The translations under genes were made by a program, and so were the position numbers. DNA of 24,159 nt, taken from positions 1 to 24,159 of the forward strand of contig QMLL01000001.1 in NCBI GenBank assembly GCA_003646715.1, read 5' to 3'. Below, piece by piece: positions 21,593-24,159 of this stretch (position 1 is the stretch's first letter; each line of letters opens with the position of its first letter). The DNA comes from Deltaproteobacteria bacterium. GTDB lineage: Bacteria > Desulfobacterota > Syntrophobacteria > B119-G9. The notes below the pieces were generated by a model. It had not been told where the DNA came from, ran no database searches, and saw nothing but the letters and a program-made list of their open reading frames with translations.

Positions 21593-24159
21593 ATGACCCA
21601 GAGTAAGATTGGATCAGTAATGGTTGTAGGTGGTGGAATTGCAGGGATGCAAGCCTCTTTGGATCTCGCCGATTCAGGATTTTACGTCTACTTGGTGGAA
21701 AGATCCCCATCTATAGGGGGACTCATGTCTCAGCTGGACAAGACCTTCCCCACCAATGACTGTGCCATGTGAATTATCTCTCCCAAACTGGTCGAGGTCG
21801 GCCGGCATCTCAACATTGAGCTTCTCACCCTGTCGGAAGTCAAGGACGTGTCAGGAGAGGAAGGGAATTTTGAAGTCACCCTTGTCCAGCATCCGCGTTA
21901 TGTGGATGTAGACAAGTGTATTGCTTGCGGGACATGTGCTGAGAAGTGCCCGCGTAAAGTTGATAATGAATATGATGCAGGGCTTAGTAAGAGGAAGGCA
22001 ATATATGTTAAGTATCCGCAAGCTGTCCCACTCAAATATGCCATCGATGCTGATCACTGCATCTACTTTCAAAAGAAAAAGTGTAAGGCATGTGAGAAAT
22101 TCTGCCCTACAGGAGCCATATTGTTTGACGACAAGCCGAAGGAGTTAAACATAAAGGTCGGGTCGATAATTATGGCTGCCGGAGTAGACGTTTTTAACCC
22201 GGTGATCCGCGATATTTACGGCTATCGCAACTCACCCAATGTTGTTACCAGTCTTGAATTTGAAAGGATACTTTCTGCTACAGGGCCTTACGGAGGGCAC
22301 CTTGTAAGACCATCTGACAAGAAAGAACCACAGAAGATAGCATGGATCCAATGTGTGGGATCCAGAGATGTTCACGAGGGGGCCAAATCGTATTGCTCGG
22401 CAGTCTGCTGTACTTATGCCATAAAAGAGGCCATTGTGGCCAAGGAGCATAGCAAGAACGGTCTTGATGCGGCTATTTATTACATTGACCTCCGGACCCA
22501 TGGAAAGGATTTCGAAAGATACTATTACAGGGCGAGAGATGAAGCAGGAGTCCGTTTTATAAAATCGAGGATCTCGAACATAACACCTGTAAGGGATACA
22601 GGGAATCTCATCATCAGGCATGTTGATGAATCTGGACGAAGAGTTGAAGAAGAATTTGATATGGTCGTTTTGTCTGTAGGGCTCTGCGTCAGTGATAAAA
22701 CCCTTGCGTTGGCAGAGAAACTTGGCGTGCAACTCGATCCGCACCATTTTGTAGCCACCAACAGTTTCGAACCTGTTAAAACCTCCAGACCAGGAATCTT
22801 CACGTGCGGTGCCCTTGAAAGTCCCAAAGATATTCCTCAGTCGGTGATTGAGTCCAGCGCCTGTGCAGCTGTAGTAGAAAGCACCCTGGCTGAGGTCCGT
22901 GGGACAATGACGAGAACAAAGGAAATTCCTCAAGAGATCGATGTGAGCGGGCAACCTCCTCGAATAGGCGTATTTGTGTGTCACTGCGGGACAAACATTG
23001 CGGGTATAGTAAATATTGACGAGGTAGTTGAATACGCCAAAAGCTTACCAGGGGTTGTCTTTGTAGAGAGCAATCTCTTTTCTTGTTCCCAGGACACTCA
23101 AGAGAAAATGACAAAAGTTATTGAAGAACAAAATCTCAACAGGGTAGTGGTGGCAGCATGCACACCAAGGACTCACGAACCATTGTTTCAGGAAACACTG
23201 GTAAATGCGGGAATCAACAAGTATCTATTCGAAATGGTGAATATTCGAAACCAATGTTCTTGGGTGCACAGCGATGATCCCGAAGCAGCTACGGAGAAAG
23301 CAAAGGATCTGTTAAGGATGGCTGTGGCAAAGGTTGGTCTGTTAGAACCGTTGGCGCAACCGGTAATAGAAATAACTCAATCTGCCTTGGTTATAGGTGG
23401 GGGTATCGCGGGAATGGCTGCCGCGAAAAATCTTGCAGAGCAAGGGTACCACGTGTACCTGATTGAAAAGAGCGATACTTTGGGGGGACAGGCTCGCAAG
23501 TTGCACGAGACATGGCAGGGAGAAAGTGTCCGTCAAAATCTTACAAACCTTATCGGTGAAATACAAGAATCGGGGAATATAGAGGTCTTTCTTAAAACCG
23601 AATTGACCCATGTTGAGGGATTTGTTGGGAATTTCAAGTCCACCATACGTTGCAATGATGAAGAGAAGGTGCTTGAGCACGGGGTAGCCATTATTGCTAC
23701 GGGAGCATCTGAACTCAAACCGGATGGCTATCTCTATGGAGAGGACCCGAGGGTTTTAACGGGCTTAGAATTGGACGAGAGACTCATTAAAAATGATGCC
23801 TCTCTAAGGGATGTAAAGTCAGCTGTTTTTGTCCAATGCGTGGGCTCAAGAATACCCGAGAGGCCATATTGTTCTAAGGTTTGTTGCACCCATTCGATCA
23901 AGAATGCTCTCGAATTGAAAAAAATCAATCCTGAGATTGAAGTCTTTATTGTATATAGGGACATAAGAACTTACGGTCTTCGAGAAGAGCTGTATCGAGA
24001 AGCAAGAGAGAAAGGAATCATCTTCGTTCGATATGATTTTGATAAAGGAATAGCGGTTAGGAGAGCTGGAGATGAGCTTCAAATAGCTTTCACCGGGTAT
24101 ATCCTTAAAAGAGAAATTACCATTCAAGCTGATATGGTTATCCTCGCAAGTGCTATCGT
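21593..24159 (+). CDS. hdrA: Tandem-FAD HdrA, predicted selenoprotein (Sec60), 3'-truncated by window edge
   Basis: Read through UGA at 21770-21772 it stays open for 855 codons to the window end. HdrA is the flavin electron-bifurcating hub. It opens with an FAD fold (VVGGGIAGMQ, about 10-20), then TNDCAM-U-IISPKLVEV at 52-69, where archaeal and deltaproteobacterial HdrA have Cys or Sec. Ferredoxin-type clusters: C109/112/115/119 and C156/164/167/171. The HdrA core cluster is C254, C268, C272, C273 (CVGSRD...YCSAVCC). At 463 (VCHCG) a second, ordinary HdrA-like module begins with its own FAD fold (IGGGIAGM, about 600) and a core cluster C749/760/764/765, but no CAMU motif. So one chain holds two HdrA cores. 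A GGTGGAAAG site precedes the ATG. It is the third gene of the operon. Confidence 0.93.
21770..21805 (+). promoter_or_regulatory. Predicted Sec UGA codon and SECIS hairpin in hdrA
   Basis: 15 nt after UGA (21770-21772), CTGGTCG (21788-21794) pairs with CGGCCGG (21799-21805) as 7 bp with two G-U pairs, around loop AGGT. The loop resembles the GGU-containing loop of E. coli fdhF, and it begins after 22 nt. Confidence 0.75.

Noticed and set aside
21851..23964. Several reverse-strand open frames inside hdrA
   Set aside because: They are shadows of the strong hdrA coding frame, without family motifs.

Overview
The window looks like a chromosomal segment of a selenocysteine-using anaerobe, most likely a Desulfobacterota (former Deltaproteobacteria) sulfate reducer or syntroph. 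The reasons are Gram-negative outer-membrane porins, Hdr-type electron-transfer genes with a haem/Fe-S membrane subunit, MvhD and HdrA forms that use in-frame UGA, DUF3047 and a split YeeE/YedE pair. Species cannot be named from sequence alone.

Layout. 1-5.5 kb: the 3' part of an OprB-like porin, a cold-shock protein on the other strand, a secreted DUF3047 protein, then a structured leader followed by trpB2, a small Cys-containing protein and a MetA-type porin. 5.5-9 kb: an unexplained structured segment, a GGDEF diguanylate cyclase, and a convergent secreted C25 (gingipain-like) peptidase with an EF-hand/dockerin-like tail. 9.2-12.1 kb: pabA-pabB-pabC for p-aminobenzoate/folate. 12.2-14 kb: REP-like repeats and a reverse-strand pair made of a degenerate KptA-like protein and a histone-deacetylase-fold protein. 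14.2-15.7 kb: a split YeeE/YedE transporter whose second half is read through UGA, plus a membrane TPR protein. 16-17.7 kb: tRNA-Gly(GCC), a DHH phosphoesterase and RNase HI. 17.8-24.2 kb: a Hdr-type electron-transfer locus with mvhD (reverse), a membrane cytochrome/HdrC fusion, hdrB and a tandem-FAD hdrA that runs off the window.

The main discovery is that three genes appear broken by UGA but read as complete family members if UGA is selenocysteine: the YeeE/YedE C-terminal half (Sec109), MvhD (Sec69) and HdrA (Sec60). In each, Sec falls exactly where the family has a conserved Cys. In each, a hairpin follows with its loop starting after exactly 22 nt, as expected for a bacterial SECIS element. 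Sec-HdrA and Sec-MvhD are known types. Sec in a YeeE/YedE sulfur/selenium-compound transporter is the most novel point, to my knowledge.

Working model (inference): the membrane HdrE-like/cytochrome c/HdrC fusion passes electrons between the quinone pool or periplasm and soluble HdrB-HdrA-MvhD, giving a Qmo-like or confurcating complex. The YeeE pair imports a reduced sulfur or selenium compound.
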